From positions 2,852,001 through 2,916,000 of the forward strand of contig NZ_CP113054.1 of the NCBI RefSeq assembly GCF_026625605.1: 64,000 nucleotides of DNA. The letters run 5' to 3'. The position numbers and the translations under genes are program-made. Source of the stretch: Luteolibacter sp. SL250 (GTDB lineage: Bacteria; Verrucomicrobiota; Verrucomicrobiia; Verrucomicrobiales; Akkermansiaceae). Positions 16,911-25,984 of the stretch are shown here, piece after piece. The notes below the pieces were generated by a model. It did not search any database, was not told the origin of the DNA, and worked only from the letters and a program-made list of their open reading frames with translations. Every line of letters starts with the position of its first letter. Position 1 is the stretch's first letter.

Positions 16911-18785
16911 TCAAAGCGCTCTCAACTCAGTGCGTGGACTGAGTGACTTGAAAAGCCGGGCGGCGTTCATCTTCGCCACATCACTGGAAAACCCGGTGTC
17001 GCGGAAAACCATGCGAAGGGGCTGACGTTCCGCCAGTTCCCGGATGAGGGCCTCATCCACCCCGGTGGCGAAGCAGGCGGCCAGTGCGTTCTCCGCGACG
17101 AAGAAGACCTCCTTCCCGGCGAGTGTTTCCTCCCGGATGGGCAGACCCAGCTCCACACCCCAACCCAGCATCACCTGGAACAGCAGATCCTCATCCGTGC
17201 GGCTGTCGCTCTCGACCTTCAAAACGCGGAAGCCGGTGTCCGGCGGGGTTTCTCCCGGAGGGCGGCTTGATTTCCATTCCTCCAGAACCTTCTTTCCGGC
17301 ACGGCGGAGGCGCTCCTTGCCGATTTCCGCGATGGTCGTGTAGCCGGCCTTCCGCGCATCGCTCCGGTCATCGCATGGCTCCGCAAGCTGGACCATGATG
17401 TGACGGCGGTTGCCACCATCCTCCGCATTGAGCTTCATGACCGCGTGGGCGGTGGTGGCGGAACCTGAGAAGAAATCGAGCACGATGGCATCCCGGCCGT
17501 CGATCAGCCGCAACAGGAAGGCCACCAGTTCCGTGGGTTTGCAAAAGGGGAAGGGGATGCCAAGCGCCTTGAGTTCCTTCGTCCCCTGGGAGTTCGGGTA
17601 GTCGTAGATGACATCCTCTGGATGCAGCGTCGCCTGGACGTCCTCGTCGAAATAGACCTTCGGGTAGATGTTCCACTTCGACTGCCTGCCATGCTCATCC
17701 AGCAGCGGGTTTCTTGTGGATGCCGGCGTGAAGATGAGCAGGTGCCTCTGCCGCAGATAGGTGTCCACCGACCACCTCCACACCTTGTCCGCATTGGAGA
17801 GGGGTTTCACTTTGGCCCCGTCCTTGCGCTCCTCCGGGAATACATTGCCGGGAGGAATGATCAGGCTGCCGTCCGGTGCCTCGATGTAATACCGCTGGTT
17901 CGGCCGGGAATCCAGGGACGGCTGGAACAGGGAGGCCCCGCTCTTCTTGTATCTCCGGCCGTTCTTCTCGGACCGGGTGTAATCGCCGATGTCCCGGACC
18001 TTCCTGACGCCGAACTCAGGCAGGTCCCGGATGCTCTTCGCATACGCCAGGATGTAATCCTTCGTCGGGCGGAAGTGGGTTCCCTTGTCGGAAGTCCGTT
18101 TCGCGATCCTCGTGACCTGGGAGATGAAGTTGTCGCTGCCGAAGACCTCGTTGCACAGCTTCTTCAGGTTGGCGATCTCATCGTCACCGATGCTGATGAA
18201 AATGACCCCGTCATCCGCCAGCAGGTTCCTCGCCAGTTTCAGCCGGGGATACATCATGGACAGCCATCCGGAGTGGGTGCGGCCATTCGTCGCGGACAGG
18301 GCGTCGTCCTCTTCATCCGGCTCACCGGAGCCGCGGGCATATTCCTCCCGGCTCATGGAGAAATCATCGTCATAGATGAAATCGTTGCCCGTGTTGTACG
18401 GAGGATCGGTGTAGATCACCCTGACCTTTCCGGGGTAGCTCTCCTGGAGCAGCTTCAGCGCGTCGAGGTTGTCGCCCTCAATGTAAAGGTTGCCGGTGGT
18501 GTCGAAGTCCACCGACTCCTGCCTGGCAGGGCGGAGCGTCCGGTCGATGGGGGAGTTCGCCAAGGCCAGCGCCGCCCGTTTGCCCGGCCAGTCGAGCCGG
18601 TAGCGTTCCTGCGGACCTTCCACCAGATCCCGCGAAAGCTCCTGCCGCAGCAAATCGAAGTCGATTGCCCGCACGGTCTTTCCGTCGGCGTCGGTGGTTT
18701 CCGTCACGCAGTTCGGAAACAACGCGGCAATCTGGTCCACATTCCGGGCAGTGAGGTCAGGAGTCTGGAGGTCGAGGCGATCCAT
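16911..18785 (-). CDS. Site-specific DNA methyltransferase, type III Mod-like
   Basis: A 624-residue beta-class N6-adenine methyltransferase. Catalytic motif IV is DPPY at 127-130, followed by NTGNDFIYDDDF. The SAM-binding motif I comes later (LDFFSGSATTAHA, near residue 430), giving the IV-before-I order of beta-class Mod proteins. The C-terminal FRDTGFSSDVAKMN resembles the tail of Mod subunits of type III systems. No Res helicase/nuclease gene follows: the next items are a REP-like pair and the receptor unit. It may be an orphan methylase or a relic of a type III system. An AT-rich AlbA-domain gene lies 143 bases upstream on the same strand. Confidence 0.88.
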   Translation of the reverse strand: MDRLDLQTPDLTARNVDQIAALFPNCVTETTDADGKTVRAIDFDLLRQELSRDLVEGPQERYRLDWPGKRAALALANSPIDRTLRPARQESVDFDTTGNLYIEGDNLDALKLLQESYPGKVRVIYTDPPYNTGNDFIYDDDFSMSREEYARGSGEPDEEDDALSATNGRTHSGWLSMMYPRLKLARNLLADDGVIFISIGDDEIANLKKLCNEVFGSDNFISQVTRIAKRTSDKGTHFRPTKDYILAYAKSIRDLPEFGVRKVRDIGDYTRSEKNGRRYKKSGASLFQPSLDSRPNQRYYIEAPDGSLIIPPGNVFPEERKDGAKVKPLSNADKVWRWSVDTYLRQRHLLIFTPASTRNPLLDEHGRQSKWNIYPKVYFDEDVQATLHPEDVIYDYPNSQGTKELKALGIPFPFCKPTELVAFLLRLIDGRDAIVLDFFSGSATTAHAVMKLNAEDGGNRRHIMVQLAEPCDDRSDARKAGYTTIAEIGKERLRRAGKKVLEEWKSSRPPGETPPDTGFRVLKVESDSRTDEDLLFQVMLGWGVELGLPIREETLAGKEVFFVAENALAACFATGVDEALIRELAERQPLRMVFRDTGFSSDVAKMNAARLFKSLSPRTELRAL

Positions 18786-18928
18786 GCGGGCGGGAACAGG
18801 TTTGTTCCAGGCACCGGCTTTCTACACGCGGCGGTGGCTGGGACAAAGTTCCGTTTTGGCAACCTACGGGTTTCGCATGCCGAGCCGTATTGATCTTTGA
18901 TGTCTCGAAGCATCAGAGAGGGCTCTGA

Positions 18929-20341
18929 TCAAGAGAATAGAGTCCCATCAGATTGAGCTTCTGACCCTGTTTTTTGCCACGCCGCCTTATTCCCTTTAAG
19001 ACCAGGGACCATTTCAATTATCCCAGCGTCTCTGAGTTTATAGAACTCAGACTTCATGGCATTCTCACTGCGAATTCCTGTAATCTCCCGACCTTGTGCG
19101 TTTGTTATTTGAGGATGCTTATCGAGGAATTCCATGACGGCCTCTTGCGGTGTCGCTAGACTGGCGTGAGGGATAATTACACGGATATAGTTTCCTTCCT
19201 CCAGCACTTGGGGTGCTTGAAGTTTCCAATCACGCATCTTTCGGAAGGCCGTATTAAGGCCTTCTCCGATATCTTGATTCGGTGGATTCTTGTATTTTCC
19301 AAGGAGATTTACAATCCTGTGATTACGGGCTAAATGAACATCAAGGAAGTTGTCCTTGGTCACGAAACCCGGAAATCGCCCGGGGCTGACCACTTCAATC
19401 CGGTTATTGAATATGAAAATTTGAACGTCATCTGAGATCGAGTAATCGCGGTGAATAATTGCGTTTGTAATGATCTCCCAGATAGTTTCGTGCGGATATT
19501 CCATCGCCTTCGGTCCTTGGGCTGTCCAAACCTTGACGCTAGACATTATCGATTTCACCTGATCTACCGTCTTATGAATCAGATTGTAAATATTCCCTTC
19601 CACGGAAATATTGCTGACAAGTTGATCACGCTCTGGATCATCCTCCTTCGTCTCATATCGAACTATCCGGACAGAACACTTCTTCGGGACATGGGATGGG
19701 GGGTCGTCCGAAAAGAGAAGTAGTCCTACTACTCTTGGTTTGAAAGTCTTACGATCAATCAAGTTCTTGCTGGCGGCTAACTCCAGCGGATCGGTGCTGG
19801 GAGAATAGTAACTCAAAAACGAAGCAATCTCCTTCGAGTCTACCACATCCTCAGCGAGACCGCTTTCGACTGTGTAATCTTCATAGGATGTAGCTCCTTT
19901 TTCAAAGGATATTTGAGTAATTCGTTCTGGATCTGCTGGAAGGGAGGCCGCACCCCTCCTCTCATAAACAGTCTTGTCTGTTGTCGCGTGTACCGATGTA
20001 CTCTTCTCGATCTCCACCTTAAGAACGTAATTCGGAGAGAGGGGGCTACGAAGAAATGTGAAGGTCACTGGAAGAGTCGGCTTCACTTCAGAAAGAGCCT
20101 GAATATGGGAGTTGAAGTCCTCTATGTGTTCTGCGCCTGCCCATCTCTTTTGGGGATCCGCCTCTTGCTTCTCATCCTTGACGCCAATACAAAACTCTCC
20201 GCCGTCGGCGTTGGCGAATGCGACGGCAATCTTTTGAACTTTCGCCCCCTTAATTTCGGCAGCCTTGCGATCAAAAAAATGCCCTTCCTCGATCGAGCAA
20301 TAGCGGAGAGCTTCCTCGGTAGGTATCTGCTTTGTCTGCAT
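18929..20341 (-). CDS. Schlafen/AlbA_2-domain protein with GHKL-like ATPase region
   Basis: A 470-residue protein. The first part carries the Schlafen AlbA_2 signature (EGHFFDRKA, then VAFANADGGEFCIGV around residues 20-55). The middle carries a HATPase_c_4-type segment (ETIWEIITNAIIHRDYS, then NNRIEVVSPGRFPG) and the C-terminus looks like a winged helix. Such proteins are annotated as ATP-dependent regulators and are frequent in defence islands. The ATG at 20341 begins MQTKQIPTEEAL; an upstream extension to 20434 has no domain support. The gene is clearly AT-richer than all neighbours, suggesting acquisition. It precedes the methyltransferase gene in the same orientation. Confidence 0.85.
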   Translation of the reverse strand: MQTKQIPTEEALRYCSIEEGHFFDRKAAEIKGAKVQKIAVAFANADGGEFCIGVKDEKQEADPQKRWAGAEHIEDFNSHIQALSEVKPTLPVTFTFLRSPLSPNYVLKVEIEKSTSVHATTDKTVYERRGAASLPADPERITQISFEKGATSYEDYTVESGLAEDVVDSKEIASFLSYYSPSTDPLELAASKNLIDRKTFKPRVVGLLLFSDDPPSHVPKKCSVRIVRYETKEDDPERDQLVSNISVEGNIYNLIHKTVDQVKSIMSSVKVWTAQGPKAMEYPHETIWEIITNAIIHRDYSISDDVQIFIFNNRIEVVSPGRFPGFVTKDNFLDVHLARNHRIVNLLGKYKNPPNQDIGEGLNTAFRKMRDWKLQAPQVLEEGNYIRVIIPHASLATPQEAVMEFLDKHPQITNAQGREITGIRSENAMKSEFYKLRDAGIIEMVPGLKGNKAAWQKTGSEAQSDGTLFS

Positions 20342-20541
20342 AGGGGATAAATTTGAAAGCGCCAAAAGATGATAGGAACTCCGCGGACCTGTAAAAGCAA
20401 TCATGCTTAGGCAGATGGCAGATGGATGACGCATAGCACCCGAAGACGGGGAATCAATCCAAACCCTTCTAAGGGTAGAATCGCGGCGTTCAATGATGGA
20501 TTCCGCATTACATACATTGTAACAAGTAACTATTGGCGACC

Positions 20542-21141
20542 TCAGGTGGCCGGATTCCCGCCCTTAACCCAGAAGACCAACCGATTCCGGACTTCAAGCC
20601 CTTCTGAGTCCACTTGCTGCCATTCCAGCTCTGCTTGTAGTTCGGGCACCTGTCGGTAGTCCCGCTTTGTCCAAAAGGCTTCGTTGGTCCGGTAACCTTC
20701 TGGCTTCAATGGATGATCGTCCGGGCGCACGACGGCACAGAATGCGGTGACCGCGTAGCCGAGGCTGGCGGCGTGCTTTTCCCGTTCGTCGAAGAACCGG
20801 TGCCCGATGCCTTGGCCACGTTCCTCCTGCGCCAGGACGGATTCTCCGAAATAAAACACCGTGGAAATGTCCCAGCCTGCGTCCAGGAACGGCTGCTGGA
20901 ACGCTCCGTCGGCTTCCGACAGCGGCAGGCCCGTTGAGATACCGACGGCACGGCCGTCACGGACCGCCAGAACGATCACGGCATTCTTGGACTCTCCATA
21001 GGCGGCCAGATAGCCGCGCTCGTACTCTTCCGTGCCATCGTAGAGGTAGGGATATTCGCGGAAAACGGCGATTCTGAGCCGGGCCGCATCCACCAGATGC
21101 GGCTGGAGCGATTCCCCCACGGCACTGAAGACCTCAATCAT
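20542..21141 (-). CDS. GNAT-family N-acetyltransferase
   Basis: A 199-residue acetyltransferase-like protein. Motif A, which binds the acetyl-CoA pyrophosphate, reads QEERGQGIGHRFF near residues 110-122. Conserved strands flank it (VIVLAVRDGRAVGIS and FYFGESVLAQ). ATG 21141 is chosen over a TTG four codons upstream. The gene lies 18 bases downstream of the protein kinase gene on the same strand. The substrate is unknown; the family acetylates small amines, peptides or protein N-termini. Confidence 0.8.
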   Translation of the reverse strand: MIEVFSAVGESLQPHLVDAARLRIAVFREYPYLYDGTEEYERGYLAAYGESKNAVIVLAVRDGRAVGISTGLPLSEADGAFQQPFLDAGWDISTVFYFGESVLAQEERGQGIGHRFFDEREKHAASLGYAVTAFCAVVRPDDHPLKPEGYRTNEAFWTKRDYRQVPELQAELEWQQVDSEGLEVRNRLVFWVKGGNPAT

Positions 21142-21159
21142 TACTTGTGACAATCCGGA

Positions 21160-23529
21160 TCACCCTTTCGGCAGGCCAGCCACCAAGGTCTCCCAGCGCT
21201 TCCTGAAAGTCTCATTGTCCAGCGAGAGCCGGTCGGCGGCGGCGGTGGCCCGTGCCCGGTCCCCCACCAGCCAGTCGTAGGCGATGGCCGTTTCATGCCG
21301 CGGCTGCAGCTTTTCCGTCTCCGCGGTCCGGCTGCGTGAGTAGGTGGTGCGGTAGAACTGGACGGCGGATCCGGGGTCGATATCCCCCCACCCGTATTGG
21401 CCGGATTGCCCGCCCGGGGCGATGCCGGAGAGCTGCCCGGGAGCGGTGATTTTCACCTGATCGATGGCTTCGCCAGTTCGCAAGCGGAGCTGGACCGGCT
21501 GGAAACTGCCGCTGATTTCCTGTTCCAAAAACTCCAGAAAATCAATCGCAAGTGCATTGATTTCCAATAAGGCATCACGCTTCGCGCCCGGCGGATCGGC
21601 GGTGAGCGCCTTGAGGAAATCCGCCGTTTCCCGGAAGCGGCATGCTTTGGTGAGTTCCTGGAACTTCAGCATCGGATCAGCCGAAGAATCGGACACCGCA
21701 GGGGCGGTTTCGGCCACCTCGGGTGCCTTATCCGGAACCGCTTCCAGCAGGGCGATCTGCCGACGCAGGTCGAGCTGGAAGGCGCGGATGTTGAACCGGG
21801 TGCGCCCTTGGGTTTTGACCGCCGGCAGGAGTTTTTCACAGGTACTGATGGCGGCCAGGCAGGCAGATTTCTCAGTCGGAATGGAGGCGAAAACCTTGTC
21901 GGAAAGCAGCCGGTGGTCCTCCAGATAGTCTTTCGAAATCTTCTGGTAGATCTGGACCCACTGGTCCTTTGGCTTGAATCGTGCCTGGGCCAACGGATCG
22001 AAAAAGTCTTTCGCAGCGGAATCGGTGAGCCCCTGCTCCCAGTTTTTCAATCCGCCGAGGATCATCGTCAGCGCCCAGGCCGCGTCGGGTTCGGCAGGTG
22101 CGAACGGCTCCATCGGTTCGATGACGTCCAATTTTGCAAGGGTCCGCACCAACCGGTCCCCGGAGCGCTGCTCGGCAAGCTCGGTCTTGCCGATGTGTGC
22201 GGCCGCCAGGCGTGCTTCTTTCCGCGCGGCTTCGTTCCTTCCATCCAGAAAGGTGGCGACGGCAGCCTCAACCCCCGCCCAACTACGGGTGGGCTCCTGC
22301 ACTTCATCGTCTTCCCTGAGTGCGACAAAGATCTGGGCGGCTTCCGGATATTTCCTATTTTCCATCGCCTGCCGTGCCTCGCGGTAGAGTTGGCCGATGG
22401 CGGTGTTGCCCGCATTGCCCTCGGTGATTTCCTGGGCTGCGATGACCGATTCCTCCTGCTTGATGACCGGTTCCTCACGGAGAACCCAGACCACGCCGGC
22501 TACCACGGCTGCCAGCACCACGGTGGCGGCCGCACCAATGGCGATCCATTCCTTTTTCCGGGCCGCGGCGCGCGTTGCCCCGGTGCGTGATCTGCCTTTC
22601 TTCAGCCGGGACTGGGCGACCTTCAGTTGGGAGATCATCTCCTCATAGGAGGAAAACCGCGCCTCACGGGCATAGGCCATGGCCTTGTCCACGATGGCGC
22701 AGGTGTCATCCGTGACATCCGCGGCGGCGGTCCTCAGGGATCTGATGTGCTTTTTCGCTTCGCGGAGCTTGTCCGTGGCCATGGTTTCCTCATCGCACGG
22801 CGGCTTTCCTGCAAGGGCATGGTAGAGCGTCGCGCCGAAGGCATAAAGGTCGGAGCGGAAATCCTCCGGATGGCCCTCGATGGTCTCCGGCGGCACATAG
22901 TAGGGCGTCGCCCAGATTTCCTGGGCCGTTGCGCTGCCGTCCTTGGTCAGCAGGGCGAGGCCGAAGTCCACGATCTTCGCGTTGCCCTGGGCATCCAGCA
23001 GGATGTTGCCGGGCTTGATGTCACGGTGGATCAGCCCTGCGGCGCGCGCAGCCTCCAGACCCTCCGCGACCTGCACGGCGAAGGGCAGGATCTCCGCCTC
23101 CGGGATCTTCCCCCTCTCCCGGATCTGGTGCTCGAAATGGCCTCCCGGCACGAGCTCCATCGCGATGTAAAACCGGTCGAATGCCCTGCCGGTGGTGAAC
23201 ACACGGACAACATGCGGATGGCTGAAGGAGGCGGTGATGCGGGCCTCTTCCTCGAACGCGGCGATCCGCTTTTCATCCGCGGAGTAGGCTTCGTTGAGGA
23301 TCTTCAGCGCCACCTCGCGGCCCAGGGTGTTGTCCATGGCCACGAAAACGAGGCTCATCCCCCCTTCCGCCAGCCTGCGGGTGAGCGTGTAGTGGCCAAA
23401 CTCCGTCTTCACCCGTTCCTTCGCCCCGCAGGTGGGGCATTCCACATTGGAAAAGGGAGCGACCGCGGTGACGTTCATCGCGTTTCCGCATGTCCCGCAG
23501 TTGGTGATGGTCTGCTCCGGTTCCGGCAT
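21160..23529 (-). CDS. Transmembrane Ser/Thr protein kinase with N-terminal zinc ribbon
   Basis: A 789-residue protein with four parts. First, a CxxC...CxxC zinc ribbon (Cys 11/14 and 31/34). Second, a Hanks-type kinase: glycine loop LAEGGMSLVF, Lys76 in VALKILN, HRDIKPGN with catalytic Asp170, DFGLA with Asp188, and PPE in the activation segment. Third, a membrane helix near residue 335 (AIGAAATVVLAAVVAGVVW). Fourth, an extracytoplasmic region of over 400 residues with helical repeats. The catalytic residues are intact, so it should be active. The large outer region suggests a sensor role. The gene is divergent from rluD (77-base gap to the preferred rluD start). Confidence 0.9.
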   Translation of the reverse strand: MPEPEQTITNCGTCGNAMNVTAVAPFSNVECPTCGAKERVKTEFGHYTLTRRLAEGGMSLVFVAMDNTLGREVALKILNEAYSADEKRIAAFEEEARITASFSHPHVVRVFTTGRAFDRFYIAMELVPGGHFEHQIRERGKIPEAEILPFAVQVAEGLEAARAAGLIHRDIKPGNILLDAQGNAKIVDFGLALLTKDGSATAQEIWATPYYVPPETIEGHPEDFRSDLYAFGATLYHALAGKPPCDEETMATDKLREAKKHIRSLRTAAADVTDDTCAIVDKAMAYAREARFSSYEEMISQLKVAQSRLKKGRSRTGATRAAARKKEWIAIGAAATVVLAAVVAGVVWVLREEPVIKQEESVIAAQEITEGNAGNTAIGQLYREARQAMENRKYPEAAQIFVALREDDEVQEPTRSWAGVEAAVATFLDGRNEAARKEARLAAAHIGKTELAEQRSGDRLVRTLAKLDVIEPMEPFAPAEPDAAWALTMILGGLKNWEQGLTDSAAKDFFDPLAQARFKPKDQWVQIYQKISKDYLEDHRLLSDKVFASIPTEKSACLAAISTCEKLLPAVKTQGRTRFNIRAFQLDLRRQIALLEAVPDKAPEVAETAPAVSDSSADPMLKFQELTKACRFRETADFLKALTADPPGAKRDALLEINALAIDFLEFLEQEISGSFQPVQLRLRTGEAIDQVKITAPGQLSGIAPGGQSGQYGWGDIDPGSAVQFYRTTYSRSRTAETEKLQPRHETAIAYDWLVGDRARATAAADRLSLDNETFRKRWETLVAGLPKG

Positions 23530-23606
23530 GAGCGTTTCTATCTACGTGCCCTGCGGCTGGAAACTTGAAACTTGTCCGAAGTTTTTTCCCGGAAAGACTC
23601 CCGCCA

Positions 23607-24527
23607 GTGGAAATCCAGGTCGAAACGAACTCCGGGGAGCGGCTCGATGCCTTTTTGGCGGCGCAGCTCGCGGACCTCTCGCGCTCGCGCATCCAGACGC
23701 TCATCCGCGACCAGTTCATCCTCGTGAACGGGAACCCGGCGAAACCGCGGGATGGGGTGAAGGCCGGGGACCGTATCTCCGTGGCCCTGCCGGAAGCCGT
23801 GCCGGACAAGGCGCAGCCGCAGGACATCCCGCTGGATGTGATGTATGAGGACGACGACCTGCTGGTGCTGAACAAGGCGTCCGGGATGGTGGTCCACCCT
23901 GCCCCGGGAAATCCGGACGGCACGCTGGTGAACGCCTTGCTCCACCACTGCAAGGGAAAGCTCTCCGGCATCGGCGGCGTCGAGCGGCCGGGCATCGTCC
24001 ACCGGCTGGACAAGGACACCTCCGGCTGCCTGGTGGTGGCGAAGTCCGACCCCGCCCACCAATCGCTGGTGACCCAGTTTTCCGAGCGCAGCACCATGGA
24101 GAAGATCTATCTGGCGGTGACCGATGGCGTGCCGAAACCCGGGAAGGACACCGTCTTCACCCACATCGGCCGGCATCCGGTGAACCGCCAGAAGATGGCG
24201 GTGGTGAACCCGCCCGGAGGAAAGACGGCCATCACCGACTACGAGGTGCTGGCCACGGATGCCGCCACGGTCACCGCGCTGGTGCTGTGCCACCTGCACA
24301 CCGGCCGCACCCACCAGATCCGCGTCCACATGCACCACAAGGGCGCACCGCTCGTCGGCGATCCCATTTACGGAAAGTCCAACAAGAACACGGTCCATGC
24401 CGGGCGGCTGATGCTGCACGCCTGGCGCCTCGCTTTCAACCACCCCATCACCGGCCAGCCGCTGAAGTTCGAGTCCCCCATCCCGGCGGAGTTCGAACCC
24501 TGGACCTCCAAAGCTCCGCTCCCATGA
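23607..24527 (+). CDS. rluD: 23S rRNA pseudouridine synthase RluD-like
   Basis: An N-terminal S4 RNA-binding domain (GERLDAFLAAQLADLSRSRIQ split near residues 10-30) is followed by the RluA/RluD catalytic domain. The signature HRLDKDTSG around residue 132 contains the catalytic Asp, and HTGRTHQIRVH lies near 232. The enzyme modifies uridines in helix 69 of 23S rRNA when it is RluD proper; RluC or RluA specificity cannot be excluded. The GTG at 23607 gives a start matching the family; a TTG at 23565 is possible. Its stop overlaps the next gene in an ATGA arrangement. Confidence 0.9.
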   Translation: MEIQVETNSGERLDAFLAAQLADLSRSRIQTLIRDQFILVNGNPAKPRDGVKAGDRISVALPEAVPDKAQPQDIPLDVMYEDDDLLVLNKASGMVVHPAPGNPDGTLVNALLHHCKGKLSGIGGVERPGIVHRLDKDTSGCLVVAKSDPAHQSLVTQFSERSTMEKIYLAVTDGVPKPGKDTVFTHIGRHPVNRQKMAVVNPPGGKTAITDYEVLATDAATVTALVLCHLHTGRTHQIRVHMHHKGAPLVGDPIYGKSNKNTVHAGRLMLHAWRLAFNHPITGQPLKFESPIPAEFEPWTSKAPLP

Positions 24528-24802
24528 ACAACGACCTCCTTCCCGATCTACTCATCGCCGTCGAGCAGCAGCTCGTCTCCCCGCAGACCCCTTATGTCCG
24601 CAAGGCCCTCGACCGGCTGGTGAAGCTGGAGATCGGGGAAGCCGATGCGAAGACGCAGATCGCCATTTGCCTGGGCGAGCAGATGGACGAGGTGATGCGG
24701 ACGAAGAAGCCCTTCGATGAAAAGGCCTACCGCGCCGCGCTGGAGGAACTGCCATTCGCGGACGAGGAAGAGGACGACGAAGAAGAGGGCGAGGAGGAGT
24801 AG
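24524..24802 (+). CDS. Hypothetical small acidic protein
   Basis: A 92-residue protein beginning MNNDLLPDLLIAVEQQL and ending in a run of Glu/Asp. It is predicted to be helical and soluble and contains no Cys. The ATG overlaps the rluD stop (ATGA), so it is translationally coupled. No family is recognised. The coding call rests on the coupling and on the coherent amphipathic sequence. Confidence 0.72.
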   Translation: MNNDLLPDLLIAVEQQLVSPQTPYVRKALDRLVKLEIGEADAKTQIAICLGEQMDEVMRTKKPFDEKAYRAALEELPFADEEEDDEEEGEEE

Positions 24803-24865
24803 TCCGGCCTGCGGGGCTCGCATCATGCCCCCAAGAAATCCGCCCGTGCCGCGTTTCCACCCACT

Positions 24866-25525
24866 ATGAAACGCCGGCATTTCCTCGGACTTTCCATCGC
24901 CTCGCTGTTGGCTAGCGGATCCGCCATCGCCGCGGAGGACGCATCGGGCCTGCCCGCCATCCGCAGCCACACGTTCACCGTGCCCGCCCGCATCGAGACC
25001 TCGGCGCGGGATGGCGGCGAGCGTCTGTACATTTCGGATGGGAAGCAGAGCTTTCAGTTCTTCTACGCATCCCATGATACGGGCCGCCGCCTGTCCCCCT
25101 TCCCCTTTGTGCTGGAGGCGGGAAAGACCTACATGTTCACCGTCGAGGAACGGCCCTTGCCGAGCCTGGTGAGGATCCGGGAGGAAGGGGCGAAGGAGGA
25201 GAACAATGCTCCGGACTATTTCTGGACGCCGGTCCTCATCCGCGTGGTGGACGGGGATGTGGCGCTGTTCGACATGGAGGTGTGCGAGCTCCACAAATGC
25301 CGCATGGAGCGGCGGGAGGTCCCCATCACCTATGGCCTTATCCGCGTCCAGAGAGGCCTGCCGACGCTGGAACAGGAAAAGGAGCTGTTCCCCCATCGCC
25401 GTGACTATGTGCTGGGCGGTTGCATCGTTATGCCTGGCAAGAAAACGGAGACCATGTATATCTGTCCGGAATGCAGGACCGCCTACGAAGCCTGGCGGAA
25501 GGCAAATCCGGAACCCACCGACTGA
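24866..25525 (+). CDS. Exported Cys/His-motif protein, paralog A
   Basis: A 219-residue protein with a Tat- or Sec-like signal (MKRRHFLGLSIASLLASGSA). The C-terminal 75 residues carry CELHKCRMERREVPITYG, then FPHRRDYVLGGC, then CPEC. The same ordered motif recurs in the genes at 25531 and 27583, so this is one member of a local paralog family. The segment before it (YMFTVEERPLP) also matches the third paralog. The Cys and His spacing suggests metal or heme binding, but no function is established here. It lies five bases before paralog B and just upstream of sorAB. Confidence 0.78.
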   Translation: MKRRHFLGLSIASLLASGSAIAAEDASGLPAIRSHTFTVPARIETSARDGGERLYISDGKQSFQFFYASHDTGRRLSPFPFVLEAGKTYMFTVEERPLPSLVRIREEGAKEENNAPDYFWTPVLIRVVDGDVALFDMEVCELHKCRMERREVPITYGLIRVQRGLPTLEQEKELFPHRRDYVLGGCIVMPGKKTETMYICPECRTAYEAWRKANPEPTD

Positions 25526-25530
25526 CCGCC

Positions 25531-25869
25531 ATGAGACGCAGCATGACTTTCATCGCCTCCCTGATCGCCATGCTGTGCGCTGGAGCCTGTTCCCCTAGCA
25601 GCGGATCGGTTTTCCGGGAACCGCGTGATGCGAAGGTGTGCGGAGTCCACCATCTGCCGCTGGAAACCAGGAAGGTCGCCATCTCCTACGGCCTTCCTCC
25701 GGCCCCTGGAAAGGGCGACCCCACCACGGAGCAAACCGCCCGCCTTTTTCCACACCGCACCCGCAGTGTCGAAGGAGGCTACATGATCGGTCCGGAGAAA
25801 TCCGCCACCCTGAAGGTGTGCAAGGGATGCGATGCCGCTCATGTGGAATGGCTGGCGAAGCACCGGTGA
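25531..25869 (+). CDS. Lipoprotein with the Cys/His motif, paralog B
   Basis: A 112-residue lipoprotein: signal sequence with lipobox LCAGAC, then almost only the shared motif domain. It reads VCGVHHLPLETRKVAISYG, then LFPHRTRSVEGGY, then CKGC. The GGC Cys of the other two paralogs is Tyr here. ATG 25531 follows the paralog A stop closely, so the two are probably co-transcribed. It may be the minimal form of the domain. Function is unknown. Confidence 0.75.
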   Translation: MRRSMTFIASLIAMLCAGACSPSSGSVFREPRDAKVCGVHHLPLETRKVAISYGLPPAPGKGDPTTEQTARLFPHRTRSVEGGYMIGPEKSATLKVCKGCDAAHVEWLAKHR

Positions 25870-25984
25870 TGCTTCAAACATCGGCGCCTGCGATTACAAA
25901 CCGGGGCATTGCCTCATCCGCCGTTGTTTCGGAAATTGGGCGAAGGTCGCATGCCATGCATGTGCCTGAAATCCACACACTACG

